This document shows positions 17,740 to 26,029 of a stretch of 64,000 nt of DNA, one piece after another; the first letter of the stretch is position 1, and every line of letters starts with the position of its first letter. The notes beneath the pieces are model-generated. The model saw nothing but the letters and a program-made list of their open reading frames with translations, was not told the origin of the DNA and searched no databases. This DNA is from Streptomyces lateritius (GTDB taxonomy: Bacteria; Actinomycetota; Actinomycetes; Streptomycetales; Streptomycetaceae). A program made the translations under genes and the position numbers. The stretch spans positions 489-64,488 of the forward strand of contig NZ_BMTO01000011.1 in the NCBI RefSeq assembly GCF_014649715.1, in the 5' to 3' direction.

Positions 17740-18822
17740 CTAGCCGCGCGTGAGGCGGGCGATCCTGCCCTGCTCCCCCGAGGCCCAGCACGCGCCGTCC
17801 CGCGTGCAGTCGACGGTGTCGTACGAGCCGGTGTCGACCGTCCGCCAGGTGCGGCCGCCGTCCGTCGTGAGGTCGGTGCCGGTGGGGCCGACGGCGAGCG
17901 CCGCCGAGCCGCCGTACGGGAGCCAGGCGACACCGGAGCGGTACGCCGGCGGTGGTGTGGCGGCCTGGCGCCAGCTGCGGCCGCCGTCCTCGGTGACCGC
18001 GGCCGCCCGCGGCGACGCCTGGTCGGCGCGGTAGTCGCCGCCGACCGCGATCCCGTGCGTACGGTCGCGGAAGGCGAGCGCGAAGACGCCGCGCGCCGGG
18101 TCACCCGCCGGGATCGTCGATTCGGCGACGGTCCAGGTCAGGCCCCGGTCGGCGGAGTGCAGTACCCGGGCCGTGGCCCCTCCCCCGGTGGCCAGCCAGA
18201 CGTCCCGGGGCCCGGAGGAGACCAGGCACTGCCCGCTCGCCGCGAACCCGGCCTCGCCCGGCAGCGCGGCCGGCATCCCCTCGTCGGGGAGCACCCGCCA
18301 GGACCGCCCTCCGTCGTGGGTGGAGAGGATCCGGTACTTCCCGTCCACCGGGTCGCTCATGGCCAGTCCGTGCCGGTGGTCGAAGAAGGTCATGCAGTCG
18401 TAGAACGCGCGCGGGTCGGTGTTCCGGAAGGACTCGGTCCAGCTCGCGCCGCCGTCCTCGGTCCTGAAGACCCGGGACGCCTCCCCCTCCCCGATGGCGA
18501 GGACCACCGCCCGCCGGGCGTCGAACGCCTCGACGTCACGGAACTGCAGCTCCGCCGCGCCGGGCGGCGAGACGTTCCGCCAGCTCCGCCCGCCGTCGGT
18601 GGTTCTGAGCACCGTTCCCTTGGAGCCCGCGGCCCACGCCGTGTTCCGGCTCACCGCCGCGAGGCCGCGGAAGCGGGCGTCGGTACCGGTCGGTGCGAGC
18701 TGCCAGCCGGGCGCCGCCGCGGGGGTCTCCCCGGCCTGCGCGGGGACCGCGAGGGCCATGGCCAGCGCCGCCCCGCTCAGTCCCACCGACAGCATTCGTC
18801 TCGTCTTCCCCATGGACGTCAT
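17740..18822 (-). CDS. Secreted BNR / Ycf48-like beta-propeller protein
   Basis: A 360-residue exported protein. Signal peptide: MTSMGKTRRMLSVGLSGAAL to VPAQA (about residue 33). The mature chain has repeated Asp-box type units (LRTTDGGRSWRNV, FRTEDGGASWTES, LSTHDGGRSWRVL, LHSADRGLTWTVA, AVTEDGGRSWRQA, LTTDGGRTWRTV), six in all, as in sialidase-like and photosystem-assembly Ycf48 propellers. No sialidase catalytic set (Arg triad, Tyr/Glu pair) is evident, so it is probably a binding protein. Starts at 18822 or at the ATG 3 codons on; TAGCTT 8 nt upstream suggests a leaderless start. Confidence 0.85.
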   Translation of the reverse strand: MTSMGKTRRMLSVGLSGAALAMALAVPAQAGETPAAAPGWQLAPTGTDARFRGLAAVSRNTAWAAGSKGTVLRTTDGGRSWRNVSPPGAAELQFRDVEAFDARRAVVLAIGEGEASRVFRTEDGGASWTESFRNTDPRAFYDCMTFFDHRHGLAMSDPVDGKYRILSTHDGGRSWRVLPDEGMPAALPGEAGFAASGQCLVSSGPRDVWLATGGGATARVLHSADRGLTWTVAESTIPAGDPARGVFALAFRDRTHGIAVGGDYRADQASPRAAAVTEDGGRSWRQAATPPPAYRSGVAWLPYGGSAALAVGPTGTDLTTDGGRTWRTVDTGSYDTVDCTRDGACWASGEQGRIARLTRG

Positions 18823-19116
18823 GGCGCGGGAAGCTAGCCCACGGGGCGGGTCCCGTCCAGGGTGCGTGGTGGGGGAGGAACGGCGTCGATGGGCCATCCG
18901 GCTATGTCGTACGGACACGCCGTGTGGATACGGAGGTTCGGGGAACCAGACGTACTGCGATCGCTCGGGCCGGCTCCCACCGGCGGGGGGTACGGACGCG
19001 CGACGGAGCGGTGACACAGCTCACGTGGCCCTCCGGTGCACGTTCCGGCCCGATCGTTCGTCTTCCCTTGTGTCAGGGAGACGTCAGGAACCGAAGCCGC
19101 GTGACAGGAGCTGGCC

Positions 19117-19542
19117 TTGTCCACCGTCATCGAGCAGGCCGTCCAGGCCCGTATGGTCGCATCCTCTCCCCGGATGGAAACCGTCCCCGCCACACTCCGC
19201 TACGACCTCGAGGATCCGTTCGCGGTGAGCATGGCCTTCCCGCCCCGGGCGACCCTGGAGGGCGTCGAGGTGTCGTGGGCGTTCTCGCGCGAGCTGCTCG
19301 CGCAGGGCGTGGACGGACCGGCCGGGGTCGGGGACGTGCGCGTCCGTCCGTACGGTTACGACCGCACGGTCGTCGAGTTCCACGCGCCCGAAGGCGTGGC
19401 TGTGGTCCACATCCGCACGACGGAGGTGCGGCGCTTCCTGGAGCGCTCGCAGCACCTCGTGCCGGCCGGCCGCGAACACCAGTACCTGGAGTGGGACAAG
19501 TGGGACGACGAGCTGGCGGCGCTGCTGGAGGAGTACTCCTGA
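19117..19542 (+). CDS. SsgA-like sporulation protein (SALP), SsgD-type
   Basis: A 141-residue member of the SsgA-like protein family, unique to sporulating actinomycetes, whose members guide septum placement and cell-wall remodelling. Family signatures are LRYDLEDPFAVSMAFPP, VEVSWAFSRELLAQGV, GDVRVRPYGYDRTVVEFHAPEG and FLERSQHLVPAGREHQYL. The N-terminus MSTVIEQAVQARMVAS resembles SsgD more than SsgA or SsgB, from memory. Start is TTG at 19117 with AGGAG 9 nt upstream. Confidence 0.9.
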   Translation: MSTVIEQAVQARMVASSPRMETVPATLRYDLEDPFAVSMAFPPRATLEGVEVSWAFSRELLAQGVDGPAGVGDVRVRPYGYDRTVVEFHAPEGVAVVHIRTTEVRRFLERSQHLVPAGREHQYLEWDKWDDELAALLEEYS

Positions 19543-19701
19543 CCTACCGGTGACCGGCCTCCGGGCCGCCTCGGCGCCTCCGGCCCGCGGCAGCCCTCCT
19601 CCCTTCTGCCCTGCCTCGCGCCTGTCTTCCGCCTGCCGGGTTCCGTTTGCCTGCCTTCCACCTGCCAACCCCGGCTTGCCCGACTCCCGCCCGTAAATCG
19701 A

Positions 19702-19731
19702 TTGCCTCCCGCCCTGCGGCGCGCGTACCGT
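19702..19731 (+). promoter_or_regulatory. Candidate WblC/WhiB7-type promoter of the ABC-F gene
   Basis: TTGCCT at 19702-19707 and TACCGT at 19726-19731 are 18 bp apart. Immediately upstream of the -35 box is the A/T-rich TAAATCGA (19694-19701), an isolated A/T island in a GC-rich gap. An A/T-rich block abutting the -35 is the known hallmark of WhiB7/WblC-dependent promoters, which drive antibiotic-resistance genes in actinomycetes. The match is by eye. Confidence 0.5.
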
Positions 19732-19770
19732 CCTGACCTGGCCCTGTTGTCGCCCGATCGGAGAAGGCCG

Positions 19771-19782
19771 TTGCTCGTCTGA
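19771..19782 (+). promoter_or_regulatory. Three-codon upstream ORF in the ABC-F leader
   Basis: A strong ribosome site GGAGAAGG (19760-19767) is followed by TTG CTC GTC TGA, a start-Leu-Val-stop mini-ORF, about 140 nt before the ABC-F start. Short leader ORFs that sense stalled ribosomes precede many antibiotic-resistance ABC-F genes. The rest of the gap (19783-19923) shows no other gene. Confidence 0.4.
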
Positions 19783-19923
19783 GGTTCGAGACACCGCGCC
19801 GCGCGTGCCCTTTCGTGCCGCGTGTGCCGTGTTCGACCTCGGCGTACGAGCCTCTGTGCCTGCCCGCGCCCCCGGTGTCTCACCCGTTGCCCCAGCCCAC
19901 GCTCTTGCAACCGGGAGGCCCCC

Positions 19924-21639
19924 ATGGCGACCCGCCCCACTTTCATCACCTGCTCGTCCCTCTCCTTCTCCTGGCCCGACGGCACGGAGGTCCTCGACGA
20001 CTTCCGGCTCTCGGTCGGCCCCGGCAGGACCGGCCTGATCGGCCTGAACGGCTCGGGGAAGTCCACGCTGCTCAAGCTGATCGCCGGTGAGCTGACCCCC
20101 GCCTCGGGGACCGTCCGCACGGTCGGCGAGGTCGGGTATCTGCCGCAGAACCTGGTCCTCGACACCACGCTCCGCGTCGACGAGACCCTCGGGATCGCGA
20201 AGGCCCGTGCCGCGCTGCACGCCATCGAGGCCGGCGATCCCGCCGAGGAGCACTTCGCGGCCGTCGGCGACGACTGGGACGTCGAGGAGCGGGCCCGCGC
20301 CACGCTCGACGAGCTCGGTCTCGGTCGCATCGGCCTCGACCGGACCATCGGCGAGGTGTCGGGAGGGGAGTCCGTCCTGCTGCGGCTCGCCGCGCTGCTG
20401 CTGGCCCGGCCGGACATCCTGCTGCTCGACGAGCCGACCAACAACCTCGACCTGTACGCCCGGGCGAGGCTCTACGAGGCGGTGGAGGCCTGGTCCGGGG
20501 TCATGGTCGTCGTCAGCCACGACCGTGAACTCCTGGAACGGGTCGACCAGATCGCCGATCTGCGCGACGGCGAGGTCGCCTGGTACGGCGGCGCGTACTC
20601 GGCGTACGAGGAGGCGCTCGCCGCCGAACAGGAGGCGGCGCAGCGCATGGTGCGGGTCGCCGAGGCGGACGTACAGCGTCAGAAGCGCGAACTGTCCGAC
20701 GCGCACCTCAAGTTGGCGCGGCGCAAGCGGTACGCCCAGAAGAGTGCCCAGAACAAGGTGGTGCCGAAGATCGTCGCCAACAACCGCAAGAGCGAGGCGC
20801 AGGTGTCCGCCGGCAAGCACCGGGCCCTGCACTCCGAGCGGCTCGCCGAGGCGAGGGAGCGGTTGGACGCGGCGGTGGAGGCCGTACGGGACGACGACGA
20901 GATCCGGATCGAGCTGCCGCGCACCACGGTCCATCCGGGCCGGGGCGTGCTGGCCCTGCGCGAGCTCGAACTGCGCTACGGCGCCCGGGTCGGCGGCGAG
21001 TTCGAGCTGCGGGGTCCGGAGCGGATCGCACTCGTCGGCCGGAACGGAGCCGGCAAGACCACGCTGCTGCGGACCCTGGCCGGGGAGCTGGAACCGGTGT
21101 CGGGCGAGGTGGTGACGCAGGTGCCGCTGCGCTTCCTGCCGCAGCGCCTCGATGTACTGGACGACGGGCTGAGTGTCGTGGAGAACGTCGCCCGGTTCGC
21201 GCCCACGGCGACGGTGAACGCGATCAGGGCGCGGCTCGCCCGCTTCCTGTTCCGGGGCGCCCGGGCGGATCAGCCGGCCGGCACCCTGTCTGGCGGGGAG
21301 CGGTTCCGGGCGACGCTGGCGGCGCTGCTGCTCGCCGAACCGGCGCCGCAGCTGCTGATGCTGGACGAGCCGACCAACAACCTGGACATGGCTTCCGTCC
21401 GGAAACTGACGGCGGCCCTGGAGGCGTACGAAGGCGCGCTGATCGTGGCGAGCCACGACGTGCCGTTCCTGGAGTCGCTCGGGATCACCCGCTGGCTGCT
21501 GCTCGACGGTGAGCTGCGGCCGACGACGGCGGAAGCGGTACGGGAGGACCTGTGGGAGGCCCGCTCGACCGGGTCCGAGGTGTCGACCGGATCCGAGGGA
21601 CCGGCGGCGTCGGAAGGGACAGCCGGGTCGGCGGGATAG
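19924..21639 (+). CDS. ABC-F family ATPase (ribosome-protection / translation factor type)
   Basis: A 571-residue protein with two ABC domains and no membrane span. First: Walker A GLNGSGKST, signature SGGES, Walker B ILLLDEPTNNLD. Second: GRNGAGKTT, LSGGERF, LLMLDEPTNNLD. Between them is a Lys/Arg-rich helical linker (AEADVQRQKRELSDAHLKLA to about GKHRALHSERLAEA), the part that reaches into the ribosomal P/A site. ABC-F proteins either release ribosome-targeting antibiotics or act as translation factors. The C-terminus is a Ser/Gly/Thr-rich tail. The leader with a possible WblC-type promoter and tiny uORF favours an antibiotic-resistance role. Confidence 0.92.
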   Translation: MATRPTFITCSSLSFSWPDGTEVLDDFRLSVGPGRTGLIGLNGSGKSTLLKLIAGELTPASGTVRTVGEVGYLPQNLVLDTTLRVDETLGIAKARAALHAIEAGDPAEEHFAAVGDDWDVEERARATLDELGLGRIGLDRTIGEVSGGESVLLRLAALLLARPDILLLDEPTNNLDLYARARLYEAVEAWSGVMVVVSHDRELLERVDQIADLRDGEVAWYGGAYSAYEEALAAEQEAAQRMVRVAEADVQRQKRELSDAHLKLARRKRYAQKSAQNKVVPKIVANNRKSEAQVSAGKHRALHSERLAEARERLDAAVEAVRDDDEIRIELPRTTVHPGRGVLALRELELRYGARVGGEFELRGPERIALVGRNGAGKTTLLRTLAGELEPVSGEVVTQVPLRFLPQRLDVLDDGLSVVENVARFAPTATVNAIRARLARFLFRGARADQPAGTLSGGERFRATLAALLLAEPAPQLLMLDEPTNNLDMASVRKLTAALEAYEGALIVASHDVPFLESLGITRWLLLDGELRPTTAEAVREDLWEARSTGSEVSTGSEGPAASEGTAGSAG

Positions 21640-21954
21640 CCGGCAACCCCCGGAGAGGGTCTCGTCCCGGCGGCGCGGCACCGCCCACGCCGTCGTGCCG
21701 CCGTCCGGGCCGAGCCCCGGGGTGAGCGCCGGGGCGAGGCCTCCGGCCCAGCCGCTCCGGCGCCGTGCCCCTTCCGCACGCCGCCGTTCGGGGCGTCTGG
21801 CTCTACGTAGCCACGAGGGCGGGGCGCGGACCCGCCCACGCACGTGACCTGGCTCTCTCTGGAGGGTCGAAGCCGCGCACAGGCTGCGTACATAACGGAA
21901 CGTAACCGGACATCGCTGAGACGGGCTTGGCCGACGCCTTACGGGGCTTTAACC
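21640..21954. other. Intergenic region, nothing recognised
   Basis: About 315 bp between the ABC-F stop and the desaturase promoter repeats. GC-rich to about 21880, then A/T content rises. I see no gene, strong hairpin or RNA feature. Confidence 0.4.
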
Positions 21955-21985
21955 TACGGTTTCGTAACCTACGAATGCGTAGGTA
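21951..21985. promoter_or_regulatory. Tandem operator-like repeats before the desaturase gene
   Basis: AACCTACG occurs twice (21951-21958, 21967-21974). Two palindromes of the form TACG-N4-CGTA lie 16 bp apart (21955-21966 and 21971-21982), the second widening to ACCTACG-N4-CGTAGGT (21968-21985). The block is A/T-rich and 37-71 bp before the GTG start, a good position for a repressor of the TetR type over the promoter. No regulator gene lies next to it. Confidence 0.55.
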
Positions 21986-22021
21986 ATTCCGTCCCCCTTT
22001 CCCCGTCCCCCAGGAGTCCCC

Positions 22022-22996
22022 GTGACGCTCACCTCTCCCCACCTCGGCAGCTCGACGGGGTGGACCGACGCCCGCCTGCTGTACGCGCTGGAAGAGGTCG
22101 TGGAGAAGGAGCTCAACCGGCATCTCAAGGTCACCAAGGACTGGATGCCGCACGAGTACGTCCCTTGGTCCGACGCCCGGAACTTCCCCGGTTTCTTCGA
22201 GGACGGCGAGGCCTGGGACCCCTCCCAGTCCAAGGTCACCGACATCGGCAAGATCGCCCTCGTGGTGAACCTGCTCACCGAGGACAACCTCCCCAGCTAC
22301 CATCACGAGATCGCCAGCCTCTTCGGCCGCGACGGCGCCTGGGGCACCTGGGTGCACCGCTGGACCGCCGAGGAGGGCCGCCACGGCATCGTGATGCGTG
22401 ACTACCTGCTCGCCTCGCGCGCGGTGGACCCGGACAAGCTGGAACAGTTCCGGATGGCGCACATGAGCGAGGGCTTCGAGTCCGACAACCGGCACTCGAT
22501 GCTGCACTCGGTCGCGTACGTCGCCTTCCAGGAGCTCGCCACCCGCATCTCGCACCGGAACACCGGCCACCAGTCCGGCGACCCGGTCTGCGACCGGATG
22601 CTGGCGCGCATCGCCACCGACGAGAACCTGCACATGGTCTTCTACCGCAACCTGCTGGGCGCGGCCTTCGAGATCGCCCCCGACCTGACCATGCAGGCCG
22701 TGCGGGACGTCGTCGTGAACTTCCGGATGCCCGGTCACGGCATGCCGGGCTTCGAGCGGGCGGCCGCGCAGATGGCGATCGGCGAGATCTACAACATGCG
22801 CATCCACCACGACGACGTCCTGCAGCCCGTGCTGCGGTTCCTCAAGGTGCTCCAGATCGAGGGCCTCGGCCCGGAGGGTCTGAAGGCCCAGGAGGAGCTG
22901 GGGCTCTACATGAGCGGCCTGGACAGCGAGGCCAGCAAGTTCGACGAGAGGCTCGCGGCCCGCAAGGCGCGGATGGCGGCCCGCGCGGCCGGCTGA
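22022..22996 (+). CDS. Acyl-ACP desaturase (fatty acid desaturase type 2)
   Basis: A 324-residue soluble di-iron desaturase that makes unsaturated acyl chains. Iron-ligand motifs are EEGRH (about residue 119) and DENLH (about 200), with ENLPSYHHE before them. The fold and length match the plant-type and DesA-type family. It starts GTG with AGGAG 8 nt away. Role: adjusting membrane fluidity or supplying unsaturated precursors. The tandem palindromes upstream suggest control by a lipid-sensing repressor. It is followed by a convergent gene. Confidence 0.93.
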   Translation: MTLTSPHLGSSTGWTDARLLYALEEVVEKELNRHLKVTKDWMPHEYVPWSDARNFPGFFEDGEAWDPSQSKVTDIGKIALVVNLLTEDNLPSYHHEIASLFGRDGAWGTWVHRWTAEEGRHGIVMRDYLLASRAVDPDKLEQFRMAHMSEGFESDNRHSMLHSVAYVAFQELATRISHRNTGHQSGDPVCDRMLARIATDENLHMVFYRNLLGAAFEIAPDLTMQAVRDVVVNFRMPGHGMPGFERAAAQMAIGEIYNMRIHHDDVLQPVLRFLKVLQIEGLGPEGLKAQEELGLYMSGLDSEASKFDERLAARKARMAARAAG

Positions 22997-23024
22997 GCGG
23001 CACGCGGGTCCACGGCCTCGGGGG

Positions 23025-24353
23025 TCACCACTCCGCCACGGCGTAGTCCTTGAGGAAGACGCCGGACTGGGGCTCCCCCGCCTCGCCGCGCACGATCGGG
23101 TCGTAGATCCTGGCCGCGCCGTCGACGACGTCGAGCGGCGTACGGATTCCCACGGCCGCGATCCTGGCCTTGCGGGGCGCGGGGTTCTCGTCCGTGATCC
23201 AGCCCGTGTCGACGCTGCATATGTGGACGCCCTGCTCCGCGAGTTCGGCGGCGCTGGTGCGGGTCAGCATGTTGAGGGCGGCCTTCGCCATGTTGGTGTG
23301 GGGGTGGCCGCCCGTCTTGTTCCGTACGGCGAACCGGCCCTCCACCGCCGACACGTTCACGATGTAGCGGCGCGGCCGCGGCGAGGCGAGCAGCAGTGGC
23401 AGCAGCCGGTCGCAGAGCAGCGTCGGCGCGACGGCGTTGACGAGCTGCGCCTCAAGGAGCTCGGCGGCGTCCAGCTCGCCGAGGCGTACGGACCAGGAGT
23501 TCCGCGGCGAGGGGTCGGGCAGCAGCCCGGCCTCGTCCGGCTCCAGTCCGGCGACGACCGGGACGCGGGCGTCGCCGGTCTCGTAGCCCGGCGCGGGGAT
23601 CACGCCCTCGGGCAGTGCCTTGCGCTCCCCCGCCGCCAGCAGGGCGTACGACTCCGGGGGCCGGCGGATCGTCTGGGCCGCGTTGTTGACGAGGATGTCC
23701 AGCGGCCGGCCCTCCGTGCGCAGCCGCTCGCACAGGCCGAGGACCTGGCGGGGGTCGCGCAGGTCGATCGCGACGACCGTGAGCCGGTCCATCCACCGCT
23801 CGCTGCCCTCCGCGGCGCGGAAGCGGCGCAGGGTGTCGTGCGGGAAGCGGCTGGTGACGAGCAGCTCGGCCCCGTCACGGAGCATCATCAGCGCCAGCTG
23901 GAACCCGATCTTGACGCGGCCGCCCGTCAGAAGCACGCGCCGCCCGGCGAGGTCGGTGGTCAGGGCCCTGCGGGCGGTGTTGTCGGCCGCGCAGGCCGGG
24001 CAGAGCCGGTGGTAGAAGGAGTCGGCCTGTCGATAGGGCGTCTTGCAGACATAGCAGTACCGCGCCTTGAGGAACGAGCCCGGCGATTCCTTCCCCACGA
24101 CCGCGAGGGGCGCGTCCTCCCGCCGGTCGAGGGCCCCGGTCGCGGTGCGCGCGGCGAGCGCGGCGTCGGCGGCCGACCGCTCGGCGCGCAGCGCCTTGCG
24201 GCGCTTGTGGCGGCTCTCGCGGACGAATCCGGCCGCGATCCGCTCGCCCCGGATCCGCGCGGGATCACCGAGGGGCATGCGGCGCAGCCTGGCGATCGTG
24301 CGGTCGAACGCGTGCAGTTCCTCGTCCGTGACGGGTATGTGGTGGGGCTCCAT
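23025..24353 (-). CDS. SDR-fold protein with N-terminal zinc ribbon
   Basis: A 442-residue protein in two parts. Residues 1-130 are Arg-rich with a four-cysteine knuckle (C100-YV-C103, C118-PA-C121) that should bind zinc. Residues 135-442 are a short-chain dehydrogenase fold: TGGRVKIG (143-150) as cofactor loop, ILVNNAAQ, the VNVSAVEG serine, and Lys357. The residue four before the Lys, normally Tyr, is Thr353 (PHTNMAK), so classical SDR catalysis looks impossible. The name of the reaction is unknown; a structural or NAD-sensing role is possible. It is convergent with the desaturase and may share a transcript with nothing. Confidence 0.85.
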   Translation of the reverse strand: MEPHHIPVTDEELHAFDRTIARLRRMPLGDPARIRGERIAAGFVRESRHKRRKALRAERSAADAALAARTATGALDRREDAPLAVVGKESPGSFLKARYCYVCKTPYRQADSFYHRLCPACAADNTARRALTTDLAGRRVLLTGGRVKIGFQLALMMLRDGAELLVTSRFPHDTLRRFRAAEGSERWMDRLTVVAIDLRDPRQVLGLCERLRTEGRPLDILVNNAAQTIRRPPESYALLAAGERKALPEGVIPAPGYETGDARVPVVAGLEPDEAGLLPDPSPRNSWSVRLGELDAAELLEAQLVNAVAPTLLCDRLLPLLLASPRPRRYIVNVSAVEGRFAVRNKTGGHPHTNMAKAALNMLTRTSAAELAEQGVHICSVDTGWITDENPAPRKARIAAVGIRTPLDVVDGAARIYDPIVRGEAGEPQSGVFLKDYAVAEW

Positions 24354-24426
24354 GATCCGGTGATCGTAGTGAGGGCGGGCCGGGTCGGCATCCCGTTATC
24401 CCTCTCGTATCCCCGCTCGCCTGCGC

Positions 24427-24684
24427 TCAGCCGCGCTGCCGCTTCAGCCGAATCCGTTCCTTCTCGGAGAGACCGCCCCACACCCCGAACCTCTCGTCAT
24501 GCGTCAGCGCGTACTCCAAGCACGCCACCCGCCCCTCGCACGCCCCACAGAGCTGCTTAGCCTCGCGGGTGGAGGACCCGGGGGCGGGAAAGAAGAAATC
24601 GGGCCCTGCCTGGGCGCAGAGAGCGTCCTCCTGCCAGGCCATGTCGGCGGCGGGAGCGGTCAGTACGGTGGTGTCGGTCTGCAT
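24427..24684 (-). CDS. WhiB-like (Wbl) iron-sulfur transcription factor
   Basis: An 85-residue Wbl protein. Four cysteines Cys23, Cys46, Cys49 and Cys55 hold a [4Fe-4S] cluster; the GVWGG turn (67-71) and the basic tail KERIRLKRQRG contact the sigma factor region 4 and DNA. Sequence FFPAPGSSTREAKQLCGACE and CLEYALTHDERFG is close to the WhiB/WhiB2 class rather than WblC or WblE. Such proteins control development and secondary metabolism. The start at 24684 matches the family's length; an upstream ATG adds 14 unlikely residues. Confidence 0.92.
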   Translation of the reverse strand: MQTDTTVLTAPAADMAWQEDALCAQAGPDFFFPAPGSSTREAKQLCGACEGRVACLEYALTHDERFGVWGGLSEKERIRLKRQRG

Positions 24685-24921
24685 GGCTGACACGCTGCCC
24701 CGTGTCCGTAAACACCTCATCAACATCCGATCAATGCGGCACGCCGAACGCGCTCGGGTGCCGACGGAGAGCGGTCCACGGAAAGGGTTCGCCGAAGCAG
24801 CAGGGAGTCGGAGCCCGGGGACGCCAGAGACAGGGCGTCGCCCCCGGCCCCCAGCCCAGGCCGAGGGCGCTGCCGGGTGCGATCACCCCCCGGTCGACGT
24901 ACGAGACGAGGCTACCCGTCG

Positions 24922-25977
24922 TCACGCTCCGTCGCGGTCGCCCTCGTCGTCGTCGCGCTTCGCCGGCTTCTTCGCTCGGCTGGGTTGGACCCGCTTCGGT
25001 TCGCCCGGCATCTTCGGGTACTCCGGTGGGTACGGCAGGTCCCCGAGGCCGTGTTCGGCCTCGTCGCGGCGGGCGAGTTCGAGCAGGGCCTCCAGGCTGA
25101 AGCGGTGGTCGTCCATGTCGGCGTGGACGTCGCCCATCTCGGCGTAGCGGGGCGGCATCGTCCTGATGTCGAAGTCCTGCGGGGTCGCGTCGTCGACCTC
25201 CTCCCAGCGCAGGGGCGCGGAGACGGGGGCGTGCGGCCGGGGGCGGACGGAGTAGGCGGAGGCGATGGTGCGGTCGCGCGCCGTCTGGTTGTAGTCGACG
25301 AAGATCTTCTGCCCGCGCTCCTCCTTCCACCATCTGGTGGTCACGTGCCGCGGCATCCGGCGTTCCAGTTCGCGGCCGGCGGCGATGGCCGCCCGGCGGA
25401 CCTGGGTGAAGGTCCACAGCGGCTCGATGGGGACGAAGACATGCAGGCCGCGCCCGCCGGAGGTCTTGGGCCAGCCCCGAAGTCCCGCCTCGTCGAGAAC
25501 GGCGCGCAGTTCGTGGGCGGCGCGCACGGCGTCGCTGTAGTCGGTGCCGGGCTGCGGGTCGAGGTCGAGGCGCAGTTCGTCGGGGTGGTCGGTGTCCTCG
25601 CGCCGAACCGGCCACGGGTGGAAGGTGACGGCGCCGAGGTTGGCGGCCCACAGGACGGCCGCCGGTTCGGTCGGGCACATCTCGTCGGCGGAGCGTCCGC
25701 TGGGGAAGGTGATGTGCGCGGTGGGGATCCAGTCCGGGAGGTACTTCGGGGCGCGCTTCTGGAAGAAGGACTCGCCGGTCACGCCGTCGGGATAGCGTTC
25801 CAGCGTCGTGGGCCGGTTCCGCAGGGCGCGGGTGATGCCGTCGCCGACGGCCAGGTAGTAGCTGACCATGTCGAGCTTGGTGTAGCCGGTCTCGGGGAAG
25901 TACACCTTGTCCGGATTGGAGACGCGTACGGTCCGCTCTCCGACCTCCAGCTCGATCGCTGCCGCTTTGCCTGCCAT
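24922..25977 (-). CDS. ligD: LigD-type DNA primase/polymerase (NHEJ polymerase domain)
   Basis: A stand-alone 351-residue LigD polymerase (PolDom/AEP family) that fills or adds nucleotides at broken DNA ends during non-homologous end joining. Motif I is LRLDLDPQPG with metal ligands Asp138 and Asp140; SGGRGLHVFVPI and the IFVDYNQTARDRTIASAYSVR stretch are also family-typical. No ligase or nuclease domain is fused. It ends in a Lys/Asp-rich tail. ATG at 25977, divergent from the ligase gene with 52 bp between the starts, so the two are probably co-regulated. No Ku gene is in the window. Confidence 0.93.
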   Translation of the reverse strand: MAGKAAAIELEVGERTVRVSNPDKVYFPETGYTKLDMVSYYLAVGDGITRALRNRPTTLERYPDGVTGESFFQKRAPKYLPDWIPTAHITFPSGRSADEMCPTEPAAVLWAANLGAVTFHPWPVRREDTDHPDELRLDLDPQPGTDYSDAVRAAHELRAVLDEAGLRGWPKTSGGRGLHVFVPIEPLWTFTQVRRAAIAAGRELERRMPRHVTTRWWKEERGQKIFVDYNQTARDRTIASAYSVRPRPHAPVSAPLRWEEVDDATPQDFDIRTMPPRYAEMGDVHADMDDHRFSLEALLELARRDEAEHGLGDLPYPPEYPKMPGEPKRVQPSRAKKPAKRDDDEGDRDGA

Positions 25978-26029
25978 GCGGGTCAGCCTAGGGCTCGCCG
26001 ACATTCGCCGCATACCGGACAATCGATCC

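Noticed and set aside
19084..21843. Long minus-strand frame (about 920 codons) opposite the SsgA-like and ABC-F genes
   Set aside because: Same GC shadow effect; both real genes have complete motifs on the plus strand.
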